Assembly: GCA_029012285.1 (NCBI GenBank)
Contig: JAQXLU010000011.1
Location: forward strand, 1 to 47,791
DNA: 47,791 nt
Reading direction: 5' to 3'
Source of the DNA: Clostridiales bacterium
GTDB lineage: Bacteria; Bacillota; Clostridia; Christensenellales; Aristaeellaceae
Below are positions 34,003 to 41,494 of this stretch, one piece after another (within the stretch, counting starts at the first letter, position 1; the number at the start of each line of letters is the position of its first letter). The notes below the pieces were generated by a model that saw only the letters and a list, made by a program, of their open reading frames with translations, was not told the origin of the DNA and did not search any database. The position numbers were made by a program, and so were the translations under genes.

Positions 34003-36243
34003 TCAAATCAGGCTTTGGGGCGACAGGGCGGACACGCTCTGCAGCCGCTCGCACAGCGTGGTGTACCGCTTGAGGACATGGTCGTTTTCCACCATCATCC
34101 GCACGGCGTCCTCCCTGCCCACCAGCACCACCAGGGAGCGGGCGCGGGTCAGCGCGGTGTAGAAGAGGTTGCGGGTCAGCAGCATGGGCGGGCCGCCAAC
34201 CACCGGCATCACCACCACCGGGAACTCGCTGCCCTGGCTCTTGTGGACGCTCAGGCAATAGGCCAGGTCGAGATTTTCCAGCTGGGCGGAGGCGTAAACG
34301 GCCTCCTTCTCCTCGTCGAAGCGCACCGTCAGGCAGTGCTCCTCGGCGTCCACATCGACGATGAAGCCCACGTCCCCGTTGAACACGCCCTGGCCGTCCT
34401 CCCAGCCGGTGGCGGTCAGGCGGCGCCACTCCTGCTGGTAGTCGTTCTTGGTCTGCATCACCTTGTCCCCCAGGCGGAAGATGGTCTCGCCGTATTGCAG
34501 GCAGGGCTTGTCCTTCCCGGGGGGATTGAGCGCGGCTTGCAGCAGCTGATTGAGGGCAATCACGCCGCACTCGCCCTTCTTGGCGGGGGCGAGCACCTGG
34601 ATGTTGCGCACCGCACAGGCCTCCAGCTGCGCCGGGTCATAGCGGAGGAAGCGGGGCAGGCGCTGCTTCACCAGGGCGACGATGGTTTGCGCCGCCTCCC
34701 CGAAAGTCAGCTTACGCTCAAAGAAGAAATCCGTGCCCTTCTCGTTGAGCAGGGGCATTTCGCCATGGTTGATGCGGTGCGCGTTGACCACGATACGGCT
34801 GGTTTCCCCCTGGCGGAAGATGTCCGTGAGCATGCAGGACGGCACCACGCCGCTGTCCAGCACATCGCCCAGCACATTGCCCGCACCGACGCTGGGCAGT
34901 TGATCCGCGTCCCCCACCAGGATGAGCCGCGTTCCCGGCTCGATGGCCCGCAGGAGGGACCGCATCAGCATCAGGTCAACCATGGACACCTCGTCCACAA
35001 TGACCGTATCCGCCTCGATGGGGTTCTCCTGGTTGCGGGCGAACTGCCCCTCGTCGCCGCCATATTCCAGCAGGCGGTGGATGGTTTTCGCCTCCATGCC
35101 GGTGGCCTCGGTCATGCGCTTGGCCGCGCGGCCCGTGGGAGCGCACAATGCCACCTCCCCCTCCCGGGACAGGAGGCTGATCATGCAGTTGATGATGGTC
35201 GTCTTGCCCGTGCCCGGGCCGCCGGTAATCACCAGCACGCCCTCCCGGCAGGCGGTGAGGATGGCTTCCCGCTGCCTGTCGCTGAAGGTGATGCCGTGCT
35301 TATTCTGAAACTTGTCGATCTCCTTCGCAGCGCCGTCGGTCCCATCCGCACTGCAGCTTGTCATCAGCTCGCACAGGCGCAGGGCGACCTCCCTTTCCGC
35401 GCTGTCGAAGGCGGGCAGGTAGACCCGCTCCTCGCCATCCGCGCCGGACTGGATCAGATCCCGCAGCAAGGTCAGGCGCATCAGGTAATGCCCGACCAGC
35501 GCCTCCTCCACCCGGAGCAGCTGCACCGCGCGGCCAAGCAGCTCCTGACGCGGCAGATACAGGTGGCCCTGGGTCGCGGCGGCTTCCTTCAATATGTATT
35601 TGAGCGCGGCGCAGATGCGGCCCTCGCTGTCCGGCGGAACCCCCAGGGACGTACCGATGCGGTCCGCGGTCAGGAAGCCCACCCCGTCGATATCCTCGCA
35701 CAGACGGTAGGGATTCTCCCTGATCATCGCGGGCGTTCTGTCGCCATAGAGCTTGCTGATCTTGATGCTCAGCGTTGCAGGGATGCCGTAGGTCTGCAGG
35801 AAAACCATCGCCGTGCGCGCGCCCTCCTGCTCCTGGTAGGCCTGGGCGATCTGCTTCCAGCGCTTGCGGCCCATGCCGGGGATCTCCTGCAGCCGCTCGG
35901 GATGCCCGGAGAGCACGTCAAGCGTTTCCTCCCCAAAGTGGGCGACGATCGTCCTGGCCGTGGAGGGCCCCACGCCCCGAATGATCCCAGACCCCAGGTA
36001 ACGCTCGATGCCCAGCAGCGTCGTGGGCTTTTTCAGCTCCACGCCCGTGCATTTGAGCTGCCGCCCGTACTGGGGGTGAGAGATCCACTCGCCGGAGAAA
36101 ACGGCCTGCTCGCCAGGGTGAAGTTCCGGCAGGGTGCCCACGATGGTCAGCTCGCGGCGGCCTTCCCGCACGGTCAGGACGGTATAGCCGTTCTCGTCGT
36201 TGCGGTAGATGGTGCCCAGCACGCTTCCTTCGACCTGTTCCAC
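34003..36243 (-). CDS. recD2: RecD2-type ATP-dependent DNA helicase
   Basis: This 746-residue superfamily 1 helicase matches RecD2 of bacteria lacking RecBC partners. It has an N-terminal OB-like and helix-hairpin-helix region (GSGIIRGVGPSTARTIV and LQEIPGMGRKRW, about 80-130), Walker A GGPGTGKTT, DEVSMVD (motif II), GDADQLPSVGAG (motif III), and the C-terminal SVHKSQGSEF and YTALTRAR motifs. It acts 5' to 3' in DNA repair. The start is GTG 36243 with GGAGG 7 bases upstream. It lies between nfnB and lysC on the same strand and has its own extended -10 promoter. Confidence 0.96.
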   Translation of the reverse strand: MEQVEGSVLGTIYRNDENGYTVLTVREGRRELTIVGTLPELHPGEQAVFSGEWISHPQYGRQLKCTGVELKKPTTLLGIERYLGSGIIRGVGPSTARTIVAHFGEETLDVLSGHPERLQEIPGMGRKRWKQIAQAYQEQEGARTAMVFLQTYGIPATLSIKISKLYGDRTPAMIRENPYRLCEDIDGVGFLTADRIGTSLGVPPDSEGRICAALKYILKEAAATQGHLYLPRQELLGRAVQLLRVEEALVGHYLMRLTLLRDLIQSGADGEERVYLPAFDSAEREVALRLCELMTSCSADGTDGAAKEIDKFQNKHGITFSDRQREAILTACREGVLVITGGPGTGKTTIINCMISLLSREGEVALCAPTGRAAKRMTEATGMEAKTIHRLLEYGGDEGQFARNQENPIEADTVIVDEVSMVDLMLMRSLLRAIEPGTRLILVGDADQLPSVGAGNVLGDVLDSGVVPSCMLTDIFRQGETSRIVVNAHRINHGEMPLLNEKGTDFFFERKLTFGEAAQTIVALVKQRLPRFLRYDPAQLEACAVRNIQVLAPAKKGECGVIALNQLLQAALNPPGKDKPCLQYGETIFRLGDKVMQTKNDYQQEWRRLTATGWEDGQGVFNGDVGFIVDVDAEEHCLTVRFDEEKEAVYASAQLENLDLAYCLSVHKSQGSEFPVVVMPVVGGPPMLLTRNLFYTALTRARSLVVLVGREDAVRMMVENDHVLKRYTTLCERLQSVSALSPQSLI

Positions 36244-36279
36244 GGGCGCTCCTCCTTGCTGTGATGGGGTTGATGCTCT

Positions 36280-36288
36280 ATTATACCA
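36280..36288 (-). promoter_or_regulatory. Extended -10 promoter of recD2
   Basis: Minus-strand TGGTATAAT (36280-36288) lies 36 bases before the GTG start. The -35 position (36303-36308, TTTCCT) is poor and coincides with the T-rich tail of the upstream terminator. Confidence 0.7.
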
Positions 36289-36296
36289 CCCTTGGG

Positions 36297-36345
36297 GGAA
36301 AAAGGAAAGGGCCTGCCGTTTGCCAAGTGCAGACAGCAAGCCCCT
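36297..36345 (-). terminator. Terminator of the nfnA-nfnB unit
   Basis: A 13-bp stem with three G-T pairs (36307-36319 with 36333-36345) and a 13-base loop is followed on the minus strand by a T-rich run (TTTCCTTTTT within 36297-36306). It begins 27 bases after the nfnB stop codon. Confidence 0.72.
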
Positions 36346-36371
36346 GGAAGCATCAGCACCTGATGCGTGCA

Positions 36372-37757
36372 TCAGCCCTGGTGATCCTCGATGATCGCCT
36401 TCGCGGCCTTCTTGCCCGCGCCCATGGCCAGAATGACCGTGGCTGCGCCGGTCACCGCGTCGCCGCCCGCATAGACGTGCAGCTTGCCGCAGCGGCCCAT
36501 CTCATCGGTGGTGATGCCGCCCCAGCTTTCGGTGGGCAAATCGGGGGTGGTCTTTTTGATGAGGGGATTCGGGCTGTTGCCGATGGCCACGATCACCGTT
36601 TCCACCGGCAGATCAAACTCGCTGCCCTCAATGGGCATGGGACGGCGGCGGCCCTTGGCATCGGGCTCGCCCAACGCCATCTTCACGCAGGTCATGGCGG
36701 ACACGAAGCCGTTCTCGTCACCCTTGATGGCGGTGGGGTTGGTCAGCATCAGGAAGTTGACGCCCTCCTCTTTGGCATGATGAACCTCCTCGGCGCGGGC
36801 GGGCATTTCCGCCTCGCTGCGGCGGTACACGATGGACACCTCCGCACCCAGGCGCTTGGCGCAGCGGGCCGCGTCCATAGCGACGTTGCCGCCGCCGATC
36901 ACCGCCACGCGCTGGCCGACCTTCACCGGGGTATCAGCCTGGGGGAAGGTATACGCCTTCATCAGGTTGATGCGGGTGAGGAATTCGTTGGCGCTGTACA
37001 CGCCGCACAGGCTTTCGCCGGGGATGCGCTGGAAGTTGGGCAAGCCCGCGCCGGAGCCCACGAACACCGCGTCCACCTTGTCGTCGCGAAGCAGCTCGTC
37101 CACCGTGAGGGCGCGGCCCACCACGGCGTTGGTGACGATCTTCACGCCCAGGGCGCGGATGTTGTCGATCTCCTTCTGCACCAGCTTCTTGGGCAGGCGG
37201 AACTCGGGGATGCCGTACATCAGCACGCCGCCGGGGGTGTGGAGGGCCTCATAGACCGTCACATCCCAACCGGCACGGGCCAGGTCGGCAGCGCAGGTCA
37301 AGCCCGCGGGGCCGGAGCCCACCACGGCGGCGCGCTTGCCGTTTTTCGGGGCAGTTTCGGCAGACACACTGCCCTCGGTCATGGCCCAGTCCGCCGCGAA
37401 GCGCTCCAGGCGGCCGATGCCCACCGGCTCGCCCTTGATGCCACGCACGCACTTGCTCTCGCACTGGGTCTCCTGGGGGCAGACGCGGCCGCAGATGGCG
37501 GGCAGGCCATTCTGGGTACGGATGATCTCATAGGCGGCTTGGAAGTCGCCCTCCTTGATCTTGGCGATGAAATCCGGGATGGGCACGTTCACCGGGCAGC
37601 CGGTGACGCAGGGGGCATGCTTGCAGTGGAGGCAGCGGTCAGCCTCCTCCATGGCGATTTGCCGGGTGTAGCCCAGCGCGACCTCCTTGAAATTGGTCGC
37701 GCGCACGGCAGGCTCCTGCTCCGGCATGGGTGTCTTTTTCAGGCTCATATTCGGCAT
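36372..37757 (-). CDS. nfnB: NfnB-type NADPH-binding flavoprotein (GltA-like) subunit
   Basis: This 461-residue protein resembles the glutamate synthase small subunit but is paired with NfnA, so it is most likely the large subunit of NADH-dependent ferredoxin:NADP+ oxidoreductase, an electron-bifurcating enzyme. Cys42, 45, 50 and 54 and Cys89, 93, 99 and 103 would bind two 4Fe-4S clusters. GSGPAGL (147-153) binds FAD, and GGGNVAMD (288-295) binds NADPH. The start follows GGAGG by 8 bases, one base after the nfnA stop. No large glutamate synthase gene is nearby, which argues against GltD. A terminator follows. Confidence 0.9.
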   Translation of the reverse strand: MPNMSLKKTPMPEQEPAVRATNFKEVALGYTRQIAMEEADRCLHCKHAPCVTGCPVNVPIPDFIAKIKEGDFQAAYEIIRTQNGLPAICGRVCPQETQCESKCVRGIKGEPVGIGRLERFAADWAMTEGSVSAETAPKNGKRAAVVGSGPAGLTCAADLARAGWDVTVYEALHTPGGVLMYGIPEFRLPKKLVQKEIDNIRALGVKIVTNAVVGRALTVDELLRDDKVDAVFVGSGAGLPNFQRIPGESLCGVYSANEFLTRINLMKAYTFPQADTPVKVGQRVAVIGGGNVAMDAARCAKRLGAEVSIVYRRSEAEMPARAEEVHHAKEEGVNFLMLTNPTAIKGDENGFVSAMTCVKMALGEPDAKGRRRPMPIEGSEFDLPVETVIVAIGNSPNPLIKKTTPDLPTESWGGITTDEMGRCGKLHVYAGGDAVTGAATVILAMGAGKKAAKAIIEDHQG

Positions 37758-37758
37758 C

Positions 37759-38625
37759 TCAGGCGCCTCCCTTCATGGCGTTTTCGATCATCGCGTCCCG
37801 GCGGCACTGGTGGAGCTTCTCCTTGGCCTGGGCCTCCTCGGGGCGGAACATGCGGCTGCGGGCGATGGCCTCGTCCCAGTCGATGAGGTGTCCGTCAAAG
37901 TCAGGGCCGTCCACGCAGGCAAACTTCGTCTGCCCGCCCACGGTAACGCGGCAACCGCCGCACATGCCCGTACCGTCGATCATGATGGGGTTCATGGACA
38001 CGATGGTCTTGGTATCATAGGGCTTGGTCAACTCGCAGACGGCGCGCATCATGGGCAGCGGGCCGATGGCGATTACCTCGTCGTACTTCACGCCCGCCTC
38101 CAGCTTCCCTTGGAGCGCCTGGGTCACAAAGCCCTTGTTGCCATTGGAGCCGTCGTCGGTCATGACGGTCAGCTCGGTGCAGGCGGCGGTCAGCTCGTCC
38201 TCCAGGATGATCAGATCCTTGTTGCGGAAGCCGACAATCAGGTCAACCTGGCAGCCTGCCTCGTGCAGCGCCTTGGCCTGGGGATAGGCAATCGCCACGC
38301 CCAGACCGCCACCAATGACCGCCGCGCGCTTCACGCCCTCGGTGTGGGAGGGCTCTCCCAGGGGGCCGACAAAGTCCAGCAGGGCATCGCCCTCGTTGAG
38401 GGTATCGAGCTTCTCGGTGGTGTAGCCGACCTTCTGGAAGATGATGGTCACCGTGCCCTGATCCCGGTCATAGCCGGCGATGGTCAGCGGGACGCGCTCA
38501 CCCTCCTCGTCGATGCGGAAGATAATAAACTGACCCGGCAGCGCCTTGCGGGCCACCAGCGGGGCTTCGATTTCCATCAGCGTGACCGTGGGGTTCAGCA
38601 CGCGCTTTTTCACAATCGGGAACAT
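37759..38625 (-). CDS. nfnA: NfnA-type FAD/NAD-binding 2Fe-2S subunit
   Basis: This 288-residue ferredoxin-reductase-type protein resembles dihydroorotate dehydrogenase electron-transfer subunits. It has an FAD-binding barrel (about 1-95, VPLTIAGYD), an NAD-binding Rossmann part (VIGGGLGVA, 103-111) and a C-terminal cluster loop. Asp217, Cys222, Cys225 and Cys237 have the D-x4-C-x2-C-x11-C spacing of Nfn small subunits, where one Asp and three Cys hold a 2Fe-2S cluster. With NfnB it would couple NADH, NADPH and ferredoxin pools in the cytoplasm. GGAGG lies 8 bases before the start; a promoter is visible upstream. Confidence 0.92.
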   Translation of the reverse strand: MFPIVKKRVLNPTVTLMEIEAPLVARKALPGQFIIFRIDEEGERVPLTIAGYDRDQGTVTIIFQKVGYTTEKLDTLNEGDALLDFVGPLGEPSHTEGVKRAAVIGGGLGVAIAYPQAKALHEAGCQVDLIVGFRNKDLIILEDELTAACTELTVMTDDGSNGNKGFVTQALQGKLEAGVKYDEVIAIGPLPMMRAVCELTKPYDTKTIVSMNPIMIDGTGMCGGCRVTVGGQTKFACVDGPDFDGHLIDWDEAIARSRMFRPEEAQAKEKLHQCRRDAMIENAMKGGA

Positions 38626-38660
38626 GGTGTGGGCCTCCTTGCCGTAATATGCAGGGCTTC

Positions 38661-38690
38661 ATTGTACACTACCCGACGGGTGGTTGGCAA
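38661..38690 (-). promoter_or_regulatory. Promoter of nfnA-nfnB
   Basis: Minus-strand TTGCCA (38685-38690), an 18-bp spacer and TACAAT (38661-38666) lie 36 bases before nfnA. The spacer contains an 11-bp palindrome ACCCGACGGGT (38671-38681), a possible operator. Confidence 0.8.
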
Positions 38691-38733
38691 GGTGGGATCT
38701 GCATTTTTGCTGCTTTTTCGCGTCTGGCAGACG

Positions 38734-38765
38734 AAAAGCCGCCGCGCCTGCAACAGCGCAGCGGC
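38734..38765 (-). terminator. Terminator of the NlpC/P60-like gene
   Basis: A 10-bp GC-rich stem with one G-T pair (38738-38747 with 38756-38765) and an 8-base loop is followed by TTTT on the minus strand (38734-38737). It lies 15 bases after the stop codon. Confidence 0.82.
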
Positions 38766-38779
38766 TTCGTAACCATTTT

Positions 38780-39700
38780 TCAGATGCCATTGATGCGGAA
38801 CCAGCAGAAGGAGGTCGCCGCTTCCAAATCCCAGATGGTGATCTTGTAGCCATCGGGCAGCTCGAAGTAGTAGTAGAGCACATTGCTGTCCGTCACCTGA
38901 TGGGGCGCGTCCTTCACCGGCACACCGATGATGGAGACATTCACGCCGCCATTGGGGATGTTGATGTTCTCGTAGTAAGGATCGTCCGCATGCTCATCCA
39001 GGTACTTACGCATCCGGGGGCCGTAATCCGGGTTGGGGCCGGAGTGAATGACCAGGGTGTAGTCGAGGTAATCCGCCAGCTCCGGCGCAGTTTCGGCGGT
39101 AAAGCCGAACTCCCGCAGCGTGCCGATGAACATCATCACATGGCGGGCGCCCTCCTTGGCCACCAGCAGATCGCCCAGCTGGAGCGTTGCTGCCAGCTCG
39201 CCATAGGGCGGCATCTCCTTGCCGGGGCGATGGCTGTACACATGGTTCTTCTTGCCATACCGGCCGTAGTTGTTAATCATGGAGCTGAGCTTGTCATGCC
39301 GGGGCCAGCCGACCTCGTTGTAGATCCAGCGGGTGTAGCCGGAGCAATCCAGGCCATAGAGGTAACGCTGCCCCTTGTTGTAGAACTTGGTCTGTTCCCA
39401 GCAGGTGCGCTTGGCGTACTCCGGCTCCCTGGAAAACAGCAGCTGCTTTCCGCTGATCTTGTACTCATAGGTGCCGCCGAAGAAATAGGGCAGCCCGTAC
39501 TTGAAATGCGCCGTCACATTCGCGCCGGTGATCTCGTTGTATGCATTCAGGAAGGGATTGCCCTCCTCCAGCATGGAGAAGGCAGCATCCAGCAGCGGGT
39601 CCTGCTGCACCAGCTTCACCGCATCCTCCCCCAGGGCGGGGACGGAAAGCAGCGTCATCATCGCCAGCAGCAGGGCGATCAGGCTTCTCATCAGTCGCAT
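38780..39700 (-). CDS. Secreted NlpC/P60-like cysteine peptidase
   Basis: This 306-residue protein has a signal peptide (MRLMR, then a Leu/Met-rich core, cleavage near residue 24). The mature region has an NlpC/P60-type catalytic core: Cys119 in YGLDCSGYTRWIYNEVGW, followed by GDLLVAKEGARHVMMFIG with His187. Such enzymes cut peptide stems of peptidoglycan. The domain is longer and more diverged than usual, with about 95 residues before the Cys and about 110 after the His. No wall-binding module is attached. A second in-frame ATG three codons in could be the start. It is monocistronic, with its own promoter and terminator. Confidence 0.84.
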   Translation of the reverse strand: MRLMRSLIALLLAMMTLLSVPALGEDAVKLVQQDPLLDAAFSMLEEGNPFLNAYNEITGANVTAHFKYGLPYFFGGTYEYKISGKQLLFSREPEYAKRTCWEQTKFYNKGQRYLYGLDCSGYTRWIYNEVGWPRHDKLSSMINNYGRYGKKNHVYSHRPGKEMPPYGELAATLQLGDLLVAKEGARHVMMFIGTLREFGFTAETAPELADYLDYTLVIHSGPNPDYGPRMRKYLDEHADDPYYENINIPNGGVNVSIIGVPVKDAPHQVTDSNVLYYYFELPDGYKITIWDLEAATSFCWFRINGI

Positions 39701-39735
39701 GCGCGTCGTTCCTTTCAGTCTTGTGTTGTCTGCTG

Positions 39736-39765
39736 ATTATACCATACCTACCTGCCGCTTCGCAA
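39736..39765 (-). promoter_or_regulatory. Promoter of the NlpC/P60-like gene
   Basis: Minus-strand TTGCGA (39760-39765), an 18-bp spacer and TATAAT (39736-39741) preceded by TGG lie 36 bases before the start codon. The following 39766-39875 contains nothing I can identify. Confidence 0.8.
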
Positions 39766-39875
39766 CCCCCCTTTTGCCCAAGCCCTCCATCTCCCGCATC
39801 GCCCCCTCGTCCGGCGCACAGCCTTGCGCATCCACGATTTGCCGTGAAACAGGCGGAAAAAAGCCGCATTGCCCA

Positions 39876-39904
39876 TTGACTTCTTTAATTGGAAGGTTTA
39901 CAAT
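39876..39904 (+). promoter_or_regulatory. Sigma-A promoter of the Mrp antiporter operon
   Basis: TTGACT (39876-39881), a 17-bp spacer and TACAAT (39899-39904) lie 73 bases before the first antiporter gene. The predicted transcript starts near 39911. Confidence 0.88.
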
Positions 39905-39910
39905 GGTCGG

Positions 39911-39976
39911 CGGTCAATAACGCCGTGCAAACGGCGAAGCAACGCTCCCTTGGGAGTGAGCGTATGGAGGGATCAC
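39911..39976 (+). promoter_or_regulatory. Structured 5' leader of the antiporter operon, candidate riboswitch
   Basis: The leader can form a perfect 6-bp hairpin CGCCGT/ACGGCG with loop GCAA (39921-39936). A second stem follows, ACGCTC/GAGCGT (39942-39947 with 39958-39963), with an alternative inner pairing CTCCC/GGGAG (39945-39949 with 39952-39956). The ribosome binding site GGAGGG (39966-39971) lies directly after the second hairpin, and its GGAG could instead pair with CTCC at 39945-39948. Such mutually exclusive pairings are typical of translational switches. A sodium- or other cation-sensing riboswitch would suit the downstream genes, but I cannot match it to a known class here. Confidence 0.5.
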
Positions 39977-40519
39977 ATGTACTTACTGCTCTTTGGGTTC
40001 TGGGTGCTGCTCAACGGCAAGTGGAATGCGGAGATCGCCATTGTGGGCGCGATCATCTGCGCCGCGCTGTATGCCTTCATGACAGCATTCATGGGTTACT
40101 CGCCGAAGAAGGAGTGGCAGCTGTTCAAGCGCCTTCCGCGGATCATCGGCTACTTCTTCTATCTGGTGAAGGAGATCAGCCTCTCCTCCTGGCAGACGAT
40201 GAAGTTGATTTGGTCCCCTGACAAGGAGATTGAGCCGCGCGTGACCTCCTTCCACACCCGGCTGCGCACGGAGGCAGGCAGGGTGGTGCTGGCCAACTCC
40301 ATCACCATGACGCCCGGCACCATCACCGTGGACGTGCAGGACGACCTGTTCCTGATCCATTGCCTGGACGAAAGCTTTGACATGGGGTCGGAGTCCTTCG
40401 AGATGGAACGCCGCATTGCCCGGGTAGAGGGCTCCACGCCTGTGCAGCCCGACGCCGTGGACGAGCATCAAGCACCAAATCCCACCAATGAGGAAAAGGA
40501 GGACGCGAAGGATGAGTGA
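39977..40519 (+). CDS. mnhE: Mrp/Mnh antiporter subunit E
   Basis: This protein of about 180 residues has two N-terminal membrane segments (about 3-20 and 24-42) and the MnhE cytoplasmic domain containing ANSITMTPGTITVDV, the family signature. The C-terminal tail is acidic and longer than usual. It is a subunit of the multi-protein cation/proton antiporter. The start is ATG 39977, 5 bases after GGAGGG. It overlaps mnhF by 8 bases. Confidence 0.93.
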   Translation: MYLLLFGFWVLLNGKWNAEIAIVGAIICAALYAFMTAFMGYSPKKEWQLFKRLPRIIGYFFYLVKEISLSSWQTMKLIWSPDKEIEPRVTSFHTRLRTEAGRVVLANSITMTPGTITVDVQDDLFLIHCLDESFDMGSESFEMERRIARVEGSTPVQPDAVDEHQAPNPTNEEKEDAKDE

Positions 40520-40829
40520 AATCTACACCACCTTTTATACCGTCGCGCTGGTGATCATCGGCGCATTGCTGATCGCCTGCCTGGTGCGCGCCATCCGCGG
40601 CCCCCGCATTGCCGACCGGCTCATCGCCGCCAATATGATGGGCACGCTGATCGTGATCACCATCTGCATCCTTTCGTTTGTGATGAACGAGAGCTACCTG
40701 GTGGACATCGCGATGATCTACACCATGATCTCCTTCCTCGCCGTGGTGGTGCTGACGAAGATCTACATGGGCATCTACCGCGAAAAGCGCCGCCAGGCCA
40801 TGGAAAAGGAGGGTCAGCACCATGATTGA
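40512..40829 (+). CDS. mnhF: Mrp/Mnh antiporter subunit F
   Basis: This 105-residue protein has three hydrophobic segments and the MnhF pattern RAIRGPRIADRLIAANMMG (about 24-42). The start ATG lies within the end of mnhE, with AAGGAGG 9 bases upstream; the frame is open further upstream but without a binding site. It overlaps mnhG by 8 bases. Confidence 0.94.
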   Translation: MSEIYTTFYTVALVIIGALLIACLVRAIRGPRIADRLIAANMMGTLIVITICILSFVMNESYLVDIAMIYTMISFLAVVVLTKIYMGIYREKRRQAMEKEGQHHD

Positions 40830-41199
40830 CGTGATCCGCCTGATTGCCTGCCTGCTGCTCACCGGCGCGGGCATGTGCTGCCTGGTGAGCGGCGTGGTGG
40901 GCGTGTTCCGCTTCAAGTATTCCCTCAGCCGCATCCACGCGGCAGCCCTGCTGGATACCGTGGGCATGCTGCTGATGCTCCTGGGCGTGATGGCTGCCTT
41001 CGGTTGGTCTATCGCCACCCTCAAGATTCTGGTGGTTATCGCCCTGCTGTGGCTGACCAGCCCCGTGTCCAGCCACCTGATCGGCCGGATGGAGATCACC
41101 ATCAATGACGAGCTGGACAAGAGCATGGCCGTGTTCGACCGGGAAACCGTAGCCCACGAAAAGGACGCCGTCACGCTCCCCGACAAGGAGGCGAAGTGA
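40822..41199 (+). CDS. mnhG: Mrp/Mnh antiporter subunit G
   Basis: This 125-residue protein has three membrane segments and the MnhG features GVFRFKYSLSRIHAAALLDTVG (split across about 26-47) and LTSPVSSHLIGR. An acidic tail of about 35 residues follows. AGGAGGG precedes the start inside mnhF. The next gene starts one base after its stop. Confidence 0.94.
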   Translation: MIDVIRLIACLLLTGAGMCCLVSGVVGVFRFKYSLSRIHAAALLDTVGMLLMLLGVMAAFGWSIATLKILVVIALLWLTSPVSSHLIGRMEITINDELDKSMAVFDRETVAHEKDAVTLPDKEAK

Positions 41200-41200
41200 T

Positions 41201-41494
41201 ATGGAATTCTTAGGGATCATACTGCTTGTTTTCATCATCGCCTGCGCCATTTCCGTGTCGGTGACCAAGAACCTGCTGACCGCGCTGGTCATCTTCATGG
41301 GCCAGAGCCTGGCCATGTGCATCATCTGGGTGCTGCTGGAATCCCCCGACCTGGCCATCACCGAGGCCGCCGTGGGCGCGGGCATCACCAGCTTGCTCTT
41401 GTTCGTGACGCTGAAGAAGATTCACGCCATCGACCTGCAAAAGACCGATCCCACCGCAGAGGAGGTAAGCGACCATGGCGAAGATCAGGCCTGA
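41201..41494 (+). CDS. DUF4040 subunit of Mrp/Mbh-type antiporter module
   Basis: This 97-residue protein has three membrane segments and the DUF4040/MbhD signature ESPDLAITEAAVGAGI (about 47-62). In classical Mrp systems this domain is part of the large MrpA subunit; here it is a separate gene, as in archaeal and many anaerobe-type Mrp or Mbh modules. It overlaps the mnhB-like gene by 20 bases. Confidence 0.88.
   Translation: MEFLGIILLVFIIACAISVSVTKNLLTALVIFMGQSLAMCIIWVLLESPDLAITEAAVGAGITSLLLFVTLKKIHAIDLQKTDPTAEEVSDHGEDQA

Noticed and set aside
36372-37757. Glutamate synthase small subunit (GltD)
   Set aside because: Similarity is real, but no large glutamate synthase gene is nearby and the partner gene has the NfnA cluster motif.
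39766-39875. Possible small gene or RNA between the NlpC-like promoter and the antiporter promoter
   Set aside because: No binding site with a start codon, no paired stems with a terminator and no recognisable motif.
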